From contig JAKSZP010009499.1 in the NCBI GenBank assembly GCA_022478985.1, forward strand, positions 45,510 to 109,509: DNA of 64,000 nt. Reading direction: 5' to 3'. The stretch's first letter is position 1, and each line of letters starts with the position of its first letter. Position numbers and translations under genes: made by a program. Below are positions 34,750-46,552 of the stretch, in pieces. The notes beneath the pieces are model-generated. The model was not told where the DNA came from and did not search any database. It saw only the letters and a program-made list of their open reading frames with translations. The DNA comes from Massospora cicadina. Taxonomy: Eukaryota; Entomophthoromycota; Entomophthoromycetes; Entomophthorales; Entomophthoraceae.

Positions 34750-35170
34750 CTGAAGATGGGTCATTTTTTACGGCTTGTTAAGAGACATGAGGGAATGTGA
34801 TCAGATCAGAAAACAAATTTCGTTGCACTCTCTGAATTAAAAAATGTCAAAATGTGAGCGCCCATGCCACTATACCGAGCTCATTATCATAGATTCCCCA
34901 TGAATGTTCAGAGGAGGAGTATCTACAAGAGAAGTAAGCAATAGGGTGCTCTACTCCATCATAATCATGGAGCAACACATCCCCACAGCTGTCACAGATG
35001 AATCACATGCAAAAAAGGCTTAGAATTGTTGGCACTCTTGAAAGTATGGCATAAACAAATGCCTCCTTAATTGCATCAAACGTTTGTTGAAAGGCTTATC
35101 TTCACTTGAATGGTACATTTTTTTACGCTAGGAAGTGAAAAAGTGCCTCCAACTGATATAGCGTTAGGGA
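34750..35170 (-). pseudogene. G4 RNase H, decayed Ty3/gypsy
   Basis: On the minus strand from about 35095: TFDAIKEAFVYA, then DGVEHPIAYFS and EHSWGIYDNELGIVAWAL, the characteristic Ty3 RNase H block with catalytic Glu and Asp contexts. Upstream the RT thumb end reads LEALFHFL. A few stops interrupt it. It is the continuation of the RT at 35770-36400, from which it is separated by a solo LTR. Confidence 0.75.
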
Positions 35171-35194
35171 AACTTTCTTAAGAAAAATAAATTC

Positions 35195-35748
35195 TGGTAC
35201 CAAGAAGCTTAGACCACTTGTCCCTTTTTAAATTATAGGCCAGAAAACCCGAAGTTCAGGGGCTGGATTATATGTATATGCTTTCCTTAGCTGTAAAGTC
35301 TTTTCTCAGGTAAACATCCCTGGCGTCGTAGATCCTAACTATTCTTTTTCCCTAAAAAATATAGTAGACCAATTTTAATTTAAAGTGGCAAAAGAGAGGG
35401 TAATCTTTATTTTTCTTAGACTCAGAATATATGGGAGTTCTGGGTGGTTTTCTTGGTAGATTTCCAAGTGTGACAAGCCAAGATCTATATTTGTTATCAA
35501 GTGAGGATATCTGCGGCAGGATGCATATTTTGGTTGAATAGGGTTCACTCACCTCATGGATTAGGTTTGAACCCTGAGATTTGGAAGCTTTGGGGGAATA
35601 ATAGTCAACCGCATGAATCAGAGTTGATCCCCTAATGTCAAAAGGCTTTGATTCTCGTCAAGGATTATCCCCAATAATTTTGTCTGATTAGGATTGATTC
35701 TCTTTGTCTGACACATCCAAATCTCCACTTTGGGTAGGAATCCTGACA
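35195..35748 (-). repeat. Solo LTR of the G0 family inside G4 pol
   Basis: The 554-bp block on the minus strand starts TGTCAGGATTCCTACCC and ends near TTGGTACCA, homologous over its length to the G0 LTR at 1590-2157. It lies between the G4 RT and RNase H, which are otherwise contiguous in Ty3 pol, so it is an insertion whose internal part is gone. A 5-bp TSD is not evident, so the left edge is approximate. Confidence 0.65.
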
Positions 35749-35769
35749 ATAATGGTACTTAAAGAGCTG

Positions 35770-36400
35770 CTAATTTGTTTTGCATTGTGGGGTGGGCAAC
35801 AAAAAATGGCTTCAAAATTTGCATAGGCTTGTATACCCATCTTTCAAAACCAGGTCAACCATAAAAATTACTTCTCTAGAGAACTTACACTTTAAGGGTT
35901 TTGCATACAAATCTGCTTTCTAGAGGGAATACAGATCAGCTTAATAATGTTTAACATCTTCTTATTAACATGTATATGTACCATGATATTTCAATATATG
36001 CCATGGCTCAGGTAAAGAAAAGATCCCCCAGGACTTCATCAATCATATGTTAAAAAGTTGCAGGTTCTTTTATGAGACCAAATGGCATTACTTAGTACTT
36101 ATATATACCTTTTTGTACAGATTGCCATGGGCCACTCCAGCTTTCTGCTACCCTTATTTTATTAGATGCGTTTTTAAGGTTGATCTAAAAAAGACATGGG
36201 ACTTTGCAATCTCTAGACTAAATGTTTGCTCCAAGGGGCAGAGGGTAGGGTCATACAAGGTATGTTCTGTAGATATTAATAGTCCATATAAGGCTCTAAG
36301 GTTCCATTGTCTTTCTATGCTAAGACTATATGAGAAGCAATAAATGGTGGCTTCCTGAATACTTATCCTTTATAAAGCATGTTCTTTAACAAGACATCAA
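35770..36400 (-). pseudogene. G4 reverse transcriptase, decayed Ty3/gypsy
   Basis: On the minus strand near 36085-36050 is MPFGLIKEPATF, the Ty3 RT MPFGL..AP.TF motif. It is followed by a helix (IDEVLGDLF) and the catalytic region AMAYIEISWYIYM where AYIDDIMVY is expected, so the catalytic Asp pair is lost to frameshift or substitution. The thumb region to about 35800 is recognisable only in pieces (KADLYAKPLK-like). It is strongly decayed. Confidence 0.7.
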
Positions 36401-39400
36401 AGCTTTTTATTCTTTTTTGATATATGGATACAACGGATATCTTATAGTTATTGAATCTATTATTTTTAAGAAAGACAAACTATAATAAGAGTAAGGTGGT
36501 AGATGATTATATTTCTTATATTAGAGTTACCTTTTTAAGGTAATAACAAGGAAGGAAAGTCAGGTGGCAGTTCAGTGAGGGAGGGCTTTGAAGTGATGGA
36601 TCCCTATGCTCTTGTTGTTGTTTTTTATGAAAGGAAATTCATCCCATAGGTGAGTCCTCGTTAAAGACGTGAAGTTGGACTCCAATTTGATAATTATCTG
36701 TTGACAACGCCACCAACTGATCCTAAGGATAACTAAAAACAGTAAGTTTAGCGCCGCGGAAAAAGTTGTAAAAACAGAAGATATTACATAAAAATGGAAT
36801 AGGACGTCTCACTTAATAGAAATACATTGAGGCTGAAGAAGCACCCAATACAGATGAACCCATTTTGAGATCTACATTATAACCTTGTGTTACTGTTAAT
36901 TTGAAGTTCCCATACACTCATGTATCCAAGAGAGAATCAATGGATATATTATTGTACCCCAACTGAATTTCAAAAGGCAACAACTTAGTCCTGATTCCAT
37001 TTATTTGCAACATCATGTGACATTACTAGCTGGGACAAAGTGATCACAAGAATATCAAGTGGACTAGATTCATAAGAGGAACTGTTACTCAATTTGATGG
37101 GTTCCATAAACTCAGCCTGTTGTACCATGGACAATAAAGGCATCAAAGCATCCAAGGATACCTGTTTTTCATTAGTATTGACTCAACAGATGTAGTTTGA
37201 CCACCATAGAAAATGGATGCTGGGCGGGATGAGATAGGTACAAGATTAGATAGAAACAATAATGTACACGCTTGTGACCTGTCCAAGGCCTACATTCTAA
37301 TTGAAATTAAAAAACCGAAATAATTTCAGAAACAGGTCTGGATGAATGCCACTAATGAGGATAACTTTTTAATCCTCCAACACATACTTGTGCACTCCAA
37401 AGTATGGTGTTAATATAAAAAAACCAACAAAGCAACTTTCACCAATGTAGCTAGCAAAGGTTCCTAAGAGGGGTGATTTGCTAATATGGGGTCCAGTGCA
37501 TCCCAGAAAGCTGTAACAAGAACATACAACAGAAGTCCCAGAGCAGGATCTTGAGCCAGAAAAAAACTCAACAAAAGAGATATATGAGGATTCAGAGCCC
37601 AACTTATAAATAAAAGGATATGTGTAGATCTTGATACTGGAATTTAAACCATAATGAAACCAAGGTGATTAATGGTGTGTAAATATAATCTATATGATAA
37701 AGGCAGGATTCTAAGTACCCAGCAACGATCATCAAATTCTATCAAATCCAGAAGAGCCACACTTCTTTGGTCATTGTAAAAGTAGAAGAAGTTGAAGCAC
37801 TAGATTAATGTATCCCCATGTAGGTTGGGACCACCCAATGTTATAAAAGAAAGGAGTTGAAGCACTAACTAGAAATAAACTTGCAACTTGGCAAAAGCGT
37901 CTAAAACTTGTCTTACCACACTTGAGAAGGGTAAATATGAATTAACACCCATTGTTCAGTTCAAGCTTGGATCTGAAGATGTGCTATAGTGTTTGTTAGG
38001 CCTTAAATTTAATTAAAAAATATGTCATGGAAGCTTCAAACAAATCATCATAGTTACCGCCAAAAAAGACTAAGGAAGGAATGCAAGTTCATCTAAATGA
38101 TAAACTCATCACTTAACCTACTACAAAAAGAAGGGTGGAGAGGGCTAGTATTAGGGTTGACCTATTATGTCATAGATTCAGCTAAGAAAAATATGGTTGT
38201 CCTTACTCTGGATTAGTCAAACCCCAAAATGACAGCCAGAATAGCCTTGGTATAGCCAACTAATGTTACTTATATCTTTTGAGATAAAAGTACTTTAGTT
38301 TTATGACTAACAACAATTTAAATCAAATTTCCCAATATAATCTATATGGTGGTGGCTGGTGCAACTTAGGGTTCAGGGATGGTAGACCAAGGTCAAGCCT
38401 GTACCATGGAAGGTCATTTTGAAATGGGAGGTAAAGACTTGATAATTTAAATTGAAATTAGCAATAGAGATTGAATTTACACCACCAACAATGAAAAATC
38501 GCTTTGCTTTATGGCAGCAAGGATTAGGGACAAGCAGGTGTATATTTATAATTGTACCCCCATTCAAGGATTTGGGTAGCAGAATAGCGATAAGTTCCAC
38601 TGTGGCCAAATTATTTTAAAGACCTGGTATCATGGTTAATAATGATAACTTCAGACTACTTCAAGTAAAAAATAAAATTTTTAAAGGTTCCTTTATAGGG
38701 TAGAAAATGTAAAAAATGGACTAAAAACATAACCCGGTGGGGGCTGCTGTCTTATAACTCCTATTTGGCAGATATAAGGGTGTAAATTGGGGCCGACCAT
38801 TTCCCACGGTAGAATTCCAGTAATAGATCAACACATTATGTGATTCCAGCTAAATTTTGATCTGAATATGTGGGTCAGGTCACTAACTATCAAAACTTTA
38901 CAAAATGATTTATAAATTGGTCACAGCTTGGGAAGATAGCGGTGAGCTGTCCAGTGGTACTGTTGAAGTTCTTGTGAAGGGATGGTAGGGTTATTTTCAG
39001 ATCAATTAAAATGACTTTGAAATGCCCAAACCTATTAGTGACGGGTTCCTTGAACTAACATTTAAATTTGAAGGCTGAGATGTTTTACAGAACTCAAATT
39101 CTCTCCAATTGACTCATAAACGTTCAAATTTGGTTTACGCCCCTTTGAAAGGACGCAAAACTTTGTGCAGATGGATTTGGCGTTGTATGAGAAGGCAACC
39201 TGAAGTCTGACGATGTCCTCTGACCTCCACCACTTCCTAATACAACACCCAATTTTTCAACAAATAATGAGTAGTATAAAGAGATACATGGAAAAACTAA
39301 CTTGAATAAACTGTGACTCAAATTTTGTCCACGACATTTGCTAGCTTGACCTTGCTGTGAGGGGTACATCACCCTTCTTAGGTCCAAAAATAATTAAGTG

Positions 39401-39523
39401 ATGGTTCTTCTTCCTGTCCATGCATGGGGCTGATCTCCAGGACTTTTATTTTTACTTGGAACTGACCCACAATAGAAAACCAACACCTCTTTAATCTCAT
39501 CCTTTCCCCCCTTCAAGGGCAAG
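36401..39523 (-). other. Probable 5' part of G4, no recognisable gene
   Basis: This stretch lies upstream of the G4 RT in its reading direction, so gag and protease would be expected. Minus-strand open pieces exist (39387-39124, 38609-38373, 37602-37369), but none shows a protease box, zinc knuckle or other motif. It is AT-rich with no matching LTR found for G4. Confidence 0.35.
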
Positions 39524-40109
39524 TGTCAAAATTCCAATATTAGTGGACAATAAAGCCCTAATTTATTAAAAAGGAATGGGCGAGAATTGGCTGAACTGAG
39601 TTGTACTCAATATTAATGAAAGTACCTTGACAAAAGGCAATATGGCGATACTTAACTTCAAATGAATATTTAGTGGATTGCCTCCAAATTCAGGCAATAA
39701 GGCAATGTTGACGTATGATGATTAATTAGTGGATCACCTCATACTAAGGCAATTGTAAATTTAATGAATAATATACTCTTCCAAAACAAATGAGAATATG
39801 GTAGAACCAAATAGTCCAAGAAAAAGGGTTGGCATTGACTGAAGTCATTAATATATAAGTAAGATATGAATATTGAAATGAGGAGTATTATTAGGAGGAA
39901 GTGGGAAGTGGAACCAAGTGTATCTGCTGATATATATTAAAAATTAATAAAGAAGTGTCAATGAAGCAATTGCTCCATAAATTAGTTTATGATTATTACA
40001 TGTGTCTGGAGGGCCGGCAATCTCTATATTGTCTGTCCTATTGCTCAGTGGGCCAAACCCTGCGCAAACCCCTTTGGCATATCTCTAATATATCGCCAAA
40101 GTTATAACA
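39524..40109 (+). repeat. G2 5' LTR (left edge tentative)
   Basis: The right edge is firm: GTTATAACA at 40109, then one base, then the PBS. The left edge is placed at TGTCAAAATTCC (39524) because LTRs start with TG and this gives a plausible 586 bp; no second copy is available to confirm it. Confidence 0.55.
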
Positions 40110-40110
40110 G

Positions 40111-40127
40111 TGGTGCTCACTACAGGG
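40111..40127 (+). other. G2 primer-binding site
   Basis: TGGTGCTCACTACAGGG lies one base inside the LTR end. It is identical over 17 bases to the G1 PBS and over the first 12 to the G3 PBS. It is complementary to a tRNA 3' end of the form AGTGAGCACCA; the tRNA is not identified. Confidence 0.8.
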
Positions 40128-40139
40128 GGCCCATTGATC

Positions 40140-41925
40140 AATTACAAAAAGATAAAAATTCTCCAGTCTCAGGCCATGTCACATCAGGATTGCCTTGATG
40201 GTGGGATCTTCATGAGACACTGCACCAGTCAAATATGCGGAACTCAAACTTACCTTAGATGCTGTGCTCAAAAGGCAGGATGATTTTCTTCAGTAGGTTT
40301 GCATTGATAAACTGCCTCCGTTTAATTACAATGGGAATATTCATGGATTCTTTAAAAGATTTGAATTTGCAACATAAAGAGCCTTGGATCATTATAAAGA
40401 AAACTGTTAATATCTACCTTGGATGTTGGAAGTGCCAACCAAGTCATCTGCTATCTTCCAAACAGTTCTGTTACATATTAAGAAATGAAGGATACTGTGC
40501 TGCAGTTGTTCAGAGGAACCACAAAGATGTTGCAGATGAAGGTTGAGTTCTTGACCATCAGGTTTCAGCATAATGAGACCCTCACCATGTCTGCTGATTG
40601 ATTTATGGCGAAAGCCCAAGTGTCAATTGGGTCAGGGATTTTATCCAAATCTGACATATGCATTGCAATGAACTCTACAGTAAAGCCATACCGCAAGCTT
40701 TACAATGTCATGACCCCAAGTTTGGACAATGATTATCCCTGCTTAAATTCTGTTCAGTTTTTGCGCGATCTTTCCATTACCTTCTCTTCACCCAATACTG
40801 AGCAGAAACATTCTGCCGCCAACATAAGACCTTCTTATACAGAGTAATTCACCTGTTCAGTTCAGATTCCACTGAGTTACCCCCAACAGTTCAATTACCG
40901 CCTCAGACCTACTTAGCAACCACAAATCAACTTCCAACCAGGGCCTAATTATGCTGACTTTCAGCAGACATTTTATTGACCTGGCCCTGGTCACGCTGAT
41001 TGCCCACAATCAAATTATCAGCAAGTTCCATTTTACAATAACTAAAGATGCAGGCCTTAAAAGGTAATTGTTTTGAATATAGTCACCCTGGGCACCTGGA
41101 ATGAGGTTGCCCCAATTGTCAGGTCCATCACGTACATCATGAACAGTATTATCAGGGAAAAACAGAGCGGAGTAGAGATGGGACTCTCTACCTCCACTAT
41201 CCCAAACCTAAACGTCCCACCTGAACTTACCCCATATAAGTGGAAGTCCCTCCATACAATGATGCATTCCTATACAGCAGCCGGTTGAAGGGGTGAATGT
41301 ATCGATATGAGCGCAAAGCAAAGCTACGGCGGAAGAAGGATCTCAGATGCATCCCAAGCCGTACACTTGTCAAATTTTTGACCAAGTCTCCCCTGACAAG
41401 TTGGACCCATCCCAGATGAACCTTCCTTGCAAGGAGTAAACATCACCCTGCTGGTCAAAACTATCATCAAAGAATACCCAAAGTCTGTGAGGGGTTGCGA
41501 GTTTCCTAAGTAAATGAAGATTCTTTAAATGCCCATGTGTTAAACAGTCAATAATCATCATATTCAGAATGTACATACTGTGACATTGTTGTAGCCAAAA
41601 CCTGAGTCTGTGCGATAATAGATATGGGTGTCCCAGTTAACATAGTCTCCACTAGTTGGTGGCAAAGTTGACATTAGAACTGATGTAGATCATCGCATGG
41701 TGCATGGGACCGCTGGAGCAGAAAACACGGTCTCTGAGGGAGCTTACATTGCGCTACCCTTGCGGTTTAGTCAATTGTCATTGTAGCCCTGGCAATAGTG
41801 CTGCCAAATGATAATTAAAACATGTTAATTGGAACCGCTTTTATGCGACATTATGGTGCTGTTGTTGATATGATGGAAGAGACCTTTGAAATATTGGGTC
41901 ATAGGATCCTAATTTACTTTACCTC
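40140..41925 (+). pseudogene. G2 gag and protease region, decayed
   Basis: Between the PBS and the protease-RT linker several plus-strand frames are open (40259-40546, 40605-40847, 41073-41288), but none has a recognisable Gag motif or zinc knuckle. Near 41818-41910 a protease C-terminal signature is visible: MLIGTAFMRHYGAVVDM followed by MEETFEI, comparable to DILIGTDFQRRYGVV in G3. The active-site D-S/T-G box is not preserved. The assignment rests on position and that one motif. Confidence 0.55.
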
Positions 41926-41927
41926 TA

Positions 41928-43275
41928 GTGGCTGCTAAAGGATGCGGTGCACATGAGACATATCAACCTGCCTATAGTGATGGGGTGATTCCAGTGCACT
42001 ATCACCAATTAAAACAAAGGCCCCAGGCCCTCTCCCAGCAGATATATAAATATCAAGGGATGCCTCTCAAAGCTTCTGGGTCTGTATCCATCCCCTCTGG
42101 CCACCAAGTCATAGTAAATACCAAGTTAGAGGGGGAAGTACCAGACGGACTATATGGGGAGGTCATTTGGCCTTATCAGCAATGGTGGCTGGAGCCACAT
42201 GTGGCCCCAGGCATTATATTACTGAGATATGGAGATATCAAAGTCTTGTTTGGGAATCTACTGAATGAATCAATGCAAATTCGTTGGCATCAAGCATTAG
42301 TGTATTTACACTTGGCCCTGTTGAAGAGGTCCTCCAGGTTCACAAGCTTGGGTTGCTGGTTGAATTAAGTCTGCCCATTGAAATACAGGCCAGTATAATG
42401 GCGGTGGTACACGCAAAAATTAATAGAGATTATTGGAAGAACAGAAAGATCAGGTGATAGCTTTATCTCGAAGGTATAAGGAGAGCTTTGGTGTTAATAC
42501 CCATGATTTAGGGTGCGCATGGGGGGTGGTCCATAGACTGGACGCTATAGATCATCCTCCCATCAGGTATGGGTCAATCCGCTGTTCTATGGCAGCTGAA
42601 GATGTGGTTACTGAGTGGATTGAAAAGCTGCTGGAGCTAATGGTGCTTGAACCATCAAAGAGCCCGAGGGCTTTGACCATTTATATTGTAAAGATGAAGG
42701 GCAGTACTAACCAGGTAGTAAATGACTTCAAGAAGATCAACAGTATCACCAAGAAAAACACATATCCCTTACCGCAGATCAACAATGCCCTGGATCAGTT
42801 GGGAGGGGCTCATTACTTTTCAGCGATGAATCTGATATTGGGGTATGGGAAATTTGAGTTGCCCACAGCGAAACAGGAGAAATGCATCAAATCACGTCCA
42901 AAGTGCTTTATCTCCGACCCATATACCACAAGGGCTTTGTAACGCCACAGTTACATTCCAACGGGCCATGGACACCATTCTCAGCGACCTGAATCTACTG
43001 TGCGTTTTTGCGTACATCAACAATATCAATGTCTTTTCATGTTTGTTATCCAAGCATCTTACTCATCTAGAGAAGGTCTTCCAACATCTTGCCGTGGCCA
43101 ACATCAGATCAAACCCCATAAATGCCACTTCTTTAAAGAGCATCTGGAGTACTTAGTGTTTGTAGTAGACGCAAAAGGGCTTACATCTCAACCAGCCAAA
43201 ATGGAAGCTATTCAGAAATTGACCCCACGAATCAGTAAACGTGATTCACAGGTATTTTTGGGGATGGTCAGCTAA
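41928..43275 (+). pseudogene. G2 protease-RT linker and reverse transcriptase
   Basis: The linker (41928-42368) reads VSIPSGHQVIVNTKLEGEV and later GDIKVLFGNL, typical of the stretch before Ty3 RT. RT: VVNDFKKINSITKKNTYPLP, then INNALDQLGGAHYFSAMNL, then in a new frame CNATVTFQRAMDTILSDL. The catalytic box at 43013-43024 reads Y-I-N-N where Y-I-D-D is required; both Asp codons (GAC, GAT) have become AAC and AAT. The thumb follows in a third frame (HLEYLVFVVDAKGLTSQPAK). RT copies element RNA to DNA. This one is inactive by loss of both catalytic Asp. Confidence 0.85.
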
Positions 43276-43575
43276 TACTATCGCTTCATCCCCAACTTCA
43301 GTTGTATTGAAGGATCAATGTTTGAGTTACTTAAAAAGAATGTTGTGTTTAAATTGACGGAACTCACCGATGTTCCTTTGATACACTTTGGATGGCATTA
43401 ATCAGTGTGCCGGTGCTCCATAATCCAAATTTTAATAAACAGTTTATTGTTAAGAATGATGCATCTCTTTCTTCCATAGGGGCAGTTCTAACTCAAAAAG
43501 ATGATGAGGGGAGTAGCACCGGGTTGCATACTGAAGTTGTATCTTGAACTGTCATGAACACAATTACAACATGAC
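43276..43575 (+). pseudogene. G2 RNase H, first piece
   Basis: It reads YYRFIPNFS (RT end), then FNKQFIVKNDASLSSIGAVL and TQKDDEG, and, after a shift, HEHNYNMT, where G5 is inserted. The first catalytic Asp context (NDAS) is kept. The last five bases ATGAC are the left TSD of G5. Confidence 0.8.
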
Positions 43576-44420
43576 TGCCATGGTTAAATGACATGATAGT
43601 GGGCACCAACCCCAAAATAAGACTGGGCGGCAAGAGGCCCAGAAGGTATATCTTCAGTCCATCCCTGACCTCAAGCACACGGTAGACCAACGCTGGGTAC
43701 AAGCCAAATATTCCCAGGTTGGTACTAGTTAGGTGCCTAATGCTTAGCCCCTTTACTTCAGCCAAGGCGTTAAAATGGACGAGATATCTAATTAAGTTAG
43801 ACGGGAAAATTCAGTTGACTGAGGAATTGGTTTCAGAACCTGTTCCATTTATAAAAAACACGTTCAGGTTGGATACAGCTTTAATCAATTACTTTTGTGA
43901 AGTCAATTTTGGTGTATTATACTAATTTGGATGGGAGTGTTTGCCTATTGGTAAACCAGTGCTTGGGACCACTTTGGCAGACCCCAAATTACCCTGACAT
44001 TGTTTAAATTTGATTTTCGTGACCAACATTTTTTGTTGGTCAACTTTTTTCAATAAAATTTTCCCGTTTTAAGTTTTATTTATGTTATTTTGGACTTTTG
44101 TGTGTAAACCTCTTTGAGGAGATCTCACACTCCATTAACCTTGTCATTTTAAATACAATCAAGCTATCCCCTAGTGTTTGTTGGTTCGCCCAGGTTCCCT
44201 CTAACCTGGTACGCTTACCCCCTTTTCCTTTGTGCACCACGTCGCTTTTGGTGGGTTAATTATTATAAAGATTACACTTCTCTACTTAAGTATTTATTGC
44301 TCCAGCACCCTCTGCTGGGCTCTAATGACTTTTGAACTAACGGCTAATTCCCTGGCATTGGCCTTGTGCACTGTGCACTACCACGCTGGAAACAGGAGAG
44401 TTATAGACACTCTCCTTATA
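43576..44420 (+). repeat. G5 5' LTR
   Basis: 845 bp. It starts TGCCATGGTTAAATGACATG (3' copy: TGTCATGGTTAAATGACATG) and ends CTTATA (3' copy: TTTACA), so the terminal CA has become TA. Apart from several short divergent patches it tracks the 3' LTR closely, including GTAAACCTCTTTGAGGAGAT and GCACTGTGCACTACCACGC. Confidence 0.88.
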
Positions 44421-45180
44421 TTAGTCAACCAACTCTGATTCTATGGTCACAAACTTTTTCTGTGTGGTACTTTTCTGAAGTGAAAACGGTGGGTGCCAGC
44501 TGTGGGCTTCAGCTGTAACCAGCCGCACCTCTGTTTCCTCTTTTTCCCAAAGATTAGAGCAACCCAGCGTTATTATGGTTGTCTCCAACTGAAAAGTATC
44601 CACTGTTCATGCTCATACTTGGTGGATACATATGCTTCGAGGTCCAAAAGTCATGATTCCCCAATTTTCCGCCAAAATTACAATTGCAATTTTATCAAAC
44701 GGGTTTTACTTTGGCAGAACGTTCAGAAGATGCTGGCGGAATCTTCAAAGATGGGCCTGGGGTGATGGCCTTGGATAATGTCAGCAAATCCGTTGCTGTA
44801 ATGGGAATAGAGTTGTCCGCGTCTAAAAATGCGTTTTATAATGAAAACACTATGTATGATTCAGAACCATATTTTCTCTCTCATGGCTCATATAAGGAAC
44901 CTATTCCTGTGTATCAAATCACCCCAGAAAATCCCCGTTTGACCTCTTCCATGATTCACAGCACTCAGGAAGTTGAAAAGGAACTGCGTTTACAATATGA
45001 AAGTGTTTATGCCCCTGCTGAAGATATGGTGGTATATATGGCCTCAGTAGTAAGAGTGGCCAAATATCCCTCTCCATTTTTCAATTCTAAAACATACCAG
45101 GGTAACATGTTAATGCCTGATGATGAGTTTGTTGGAGATGTTCTGGCGCTGTCTGCTATAATTAAAGACCATTCTGGGTA
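44421..45180 (+). pseudogene. G5 region before protease, unrecognised (gag missing or replaced)
   Basis: From 44684 one frame stays open through protease (258 codons to 45460). The part before protease (about 165 residues) contains MALDNVSKSVAVMGIELSAS and EVEKELRLQYESVY but no zinc knuckle or Gag-like helical block that I recognise. A chromovirus normally has several hundred Gag residues here. 44421-44683 has no clear PBS (no TGG-starting tRNA complement next to the LTR). An internal deletion or a non-autonomous lineage are both possible. Confidence 0.5.
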
Positions 45181-45460
45181 TATTCTACTGACTGCTATCC
45201 TTTCCTCCCCGTTAGGTAAACTAAGCACCACTATTCTAATGGATACTGGCGCCACTGAAAACTTTATGGACCAGAGCCTCGCCGACTACCTGGGGCTGAG
45301 TTACTTGCTAGGTGGTATGATTAGGGGAGGGGCGTTCCAAGGTATTCCCACTCTGAAGATCGTTGGGACAGTGGACTATCAGGTTGGCAAGTACCACTTC
45401 TCTGATCACTTCCAAGCTATCAAAAACCACCTGTACCCTATCATTTTGAGTGTTGAGTGA
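45181..45460 (+). pseudogene. G5 aspartic protease
   Basis: It reads STTILMDTGATENFMDQSLA followed by DYLGL: the D-T-G-A active site is intact at about 45242-45253. The flap and C-terminal part (FSDHFQAIKNHLYPIIL) follow before a stop at 45458. This enzyme cleaves the polyprotein. It is one of the best-kept domains in this element. Confidence 0.8.
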
Positions 45461-45543
45461 TGGCGGAAGTTTGACGAAAGACTAACCTGAAAGAGAATAC
45501 CCTATCTCAAACATTAAAAAATGGTTGCACATTAGTTGTTCCT

Positions 45544-46450
45544 TTGTCAGAGGATAACGCCCAGGTAGAATTGCCCCACTGGCCCCACCTTCACACTCTT
45601 AGCCTTGCCTCTATGCAGAAGCCCACCGTTGAGGTTCCCCTACCTTCTTGTTTAGAGGGTTTGGAATCTTCCTTTGATGCAGCATCCGCTGATGTATTAC
45701 CTAATCATTCCAAGTATGACTGTGAGTTCAAACTCACTGTGGATCTGGTGCGGATTTCTTTCCCCATTTACCCATTGACTGTCCGGAAGGAAGAGCCGTT
45801 GGATGTGTGGGTGAAGGATCAGTTAGCCAAAGGTGCCATTTTTCAGCGTACCTCCCCTGTTTGTTCCCCACTTCTCTTTGTTGAGAAGGCTGATGGTACT
45901 CTATGCCCATGCGTAGACTATGGGAATCTCAACAACGTTACTGTACCAGAACTCCATCCCATCCTTTTGGATTCTCATATTTCGCACTATGTGGAGAAGG
46001 CGAGGTCTTCTCCAAGCTGGATTGCCTCAATGCGTTCAATCAGATTCGTATTAAAAAAGGACAAGAGTGGTTAACCGCACTTTGTATCAGAAAAGGGATA
46101 TTCTAGTTTAAGGTATGCCCTTTGGGCTTAAAAATGCCCCTGCTATGTTTCAACGCCGTATTGATGCAGCGTTGAGGACTTGTTAGAGGTATGCGCGGTT
46201 GCTTACATGGATGATATCCTGGTGTTTTCCCCAGATCAGGAATCCCATACAGTACACCTTTGGCAAGTGGTGGAGCGGTTAAAGGCAGCCAGCCTTACGC
46301 TGAAGATAAGCAAGTGTGAATTTTTAAGTCCCAGGTCACTTTTCTGAGCAACGTCGTGTTTGACCAAGGACACATGATAACACCATACAAGAATAAGGCT
46401 ATTCGTAAGTGGACCACCTCCACTTTGGTTAAGTAATTGAGGACTTTTTG
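45544..46450 (+). pseudogene. G5 reverse transcriptase
   Basis: The open frame 45544-46074 covers the RT start (FPIYPLTVRKEEPLDVWVKD, CVDYGNLNNVTVPELHP) and shifts near 45990. The palm continues as GMPFGLKNAPAMFQRR, with a shift before the intact catalytic box AYMDDILVFSPDQ (46203-46235). Stops and single-base shifts occur between blocks, but the catalytic Asp pair survives. Confidence 0.85.
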
Positions 46451-46552
46451 GGGATGTGTACGTTTCTCAAGGAGTTCACGCCCAACCTTTTCGAGGTGGC
46501 AGCACCCTTATATAAGGCTAGCGGTGCAAAGGTGCTTCAGTGATCCCCCATT

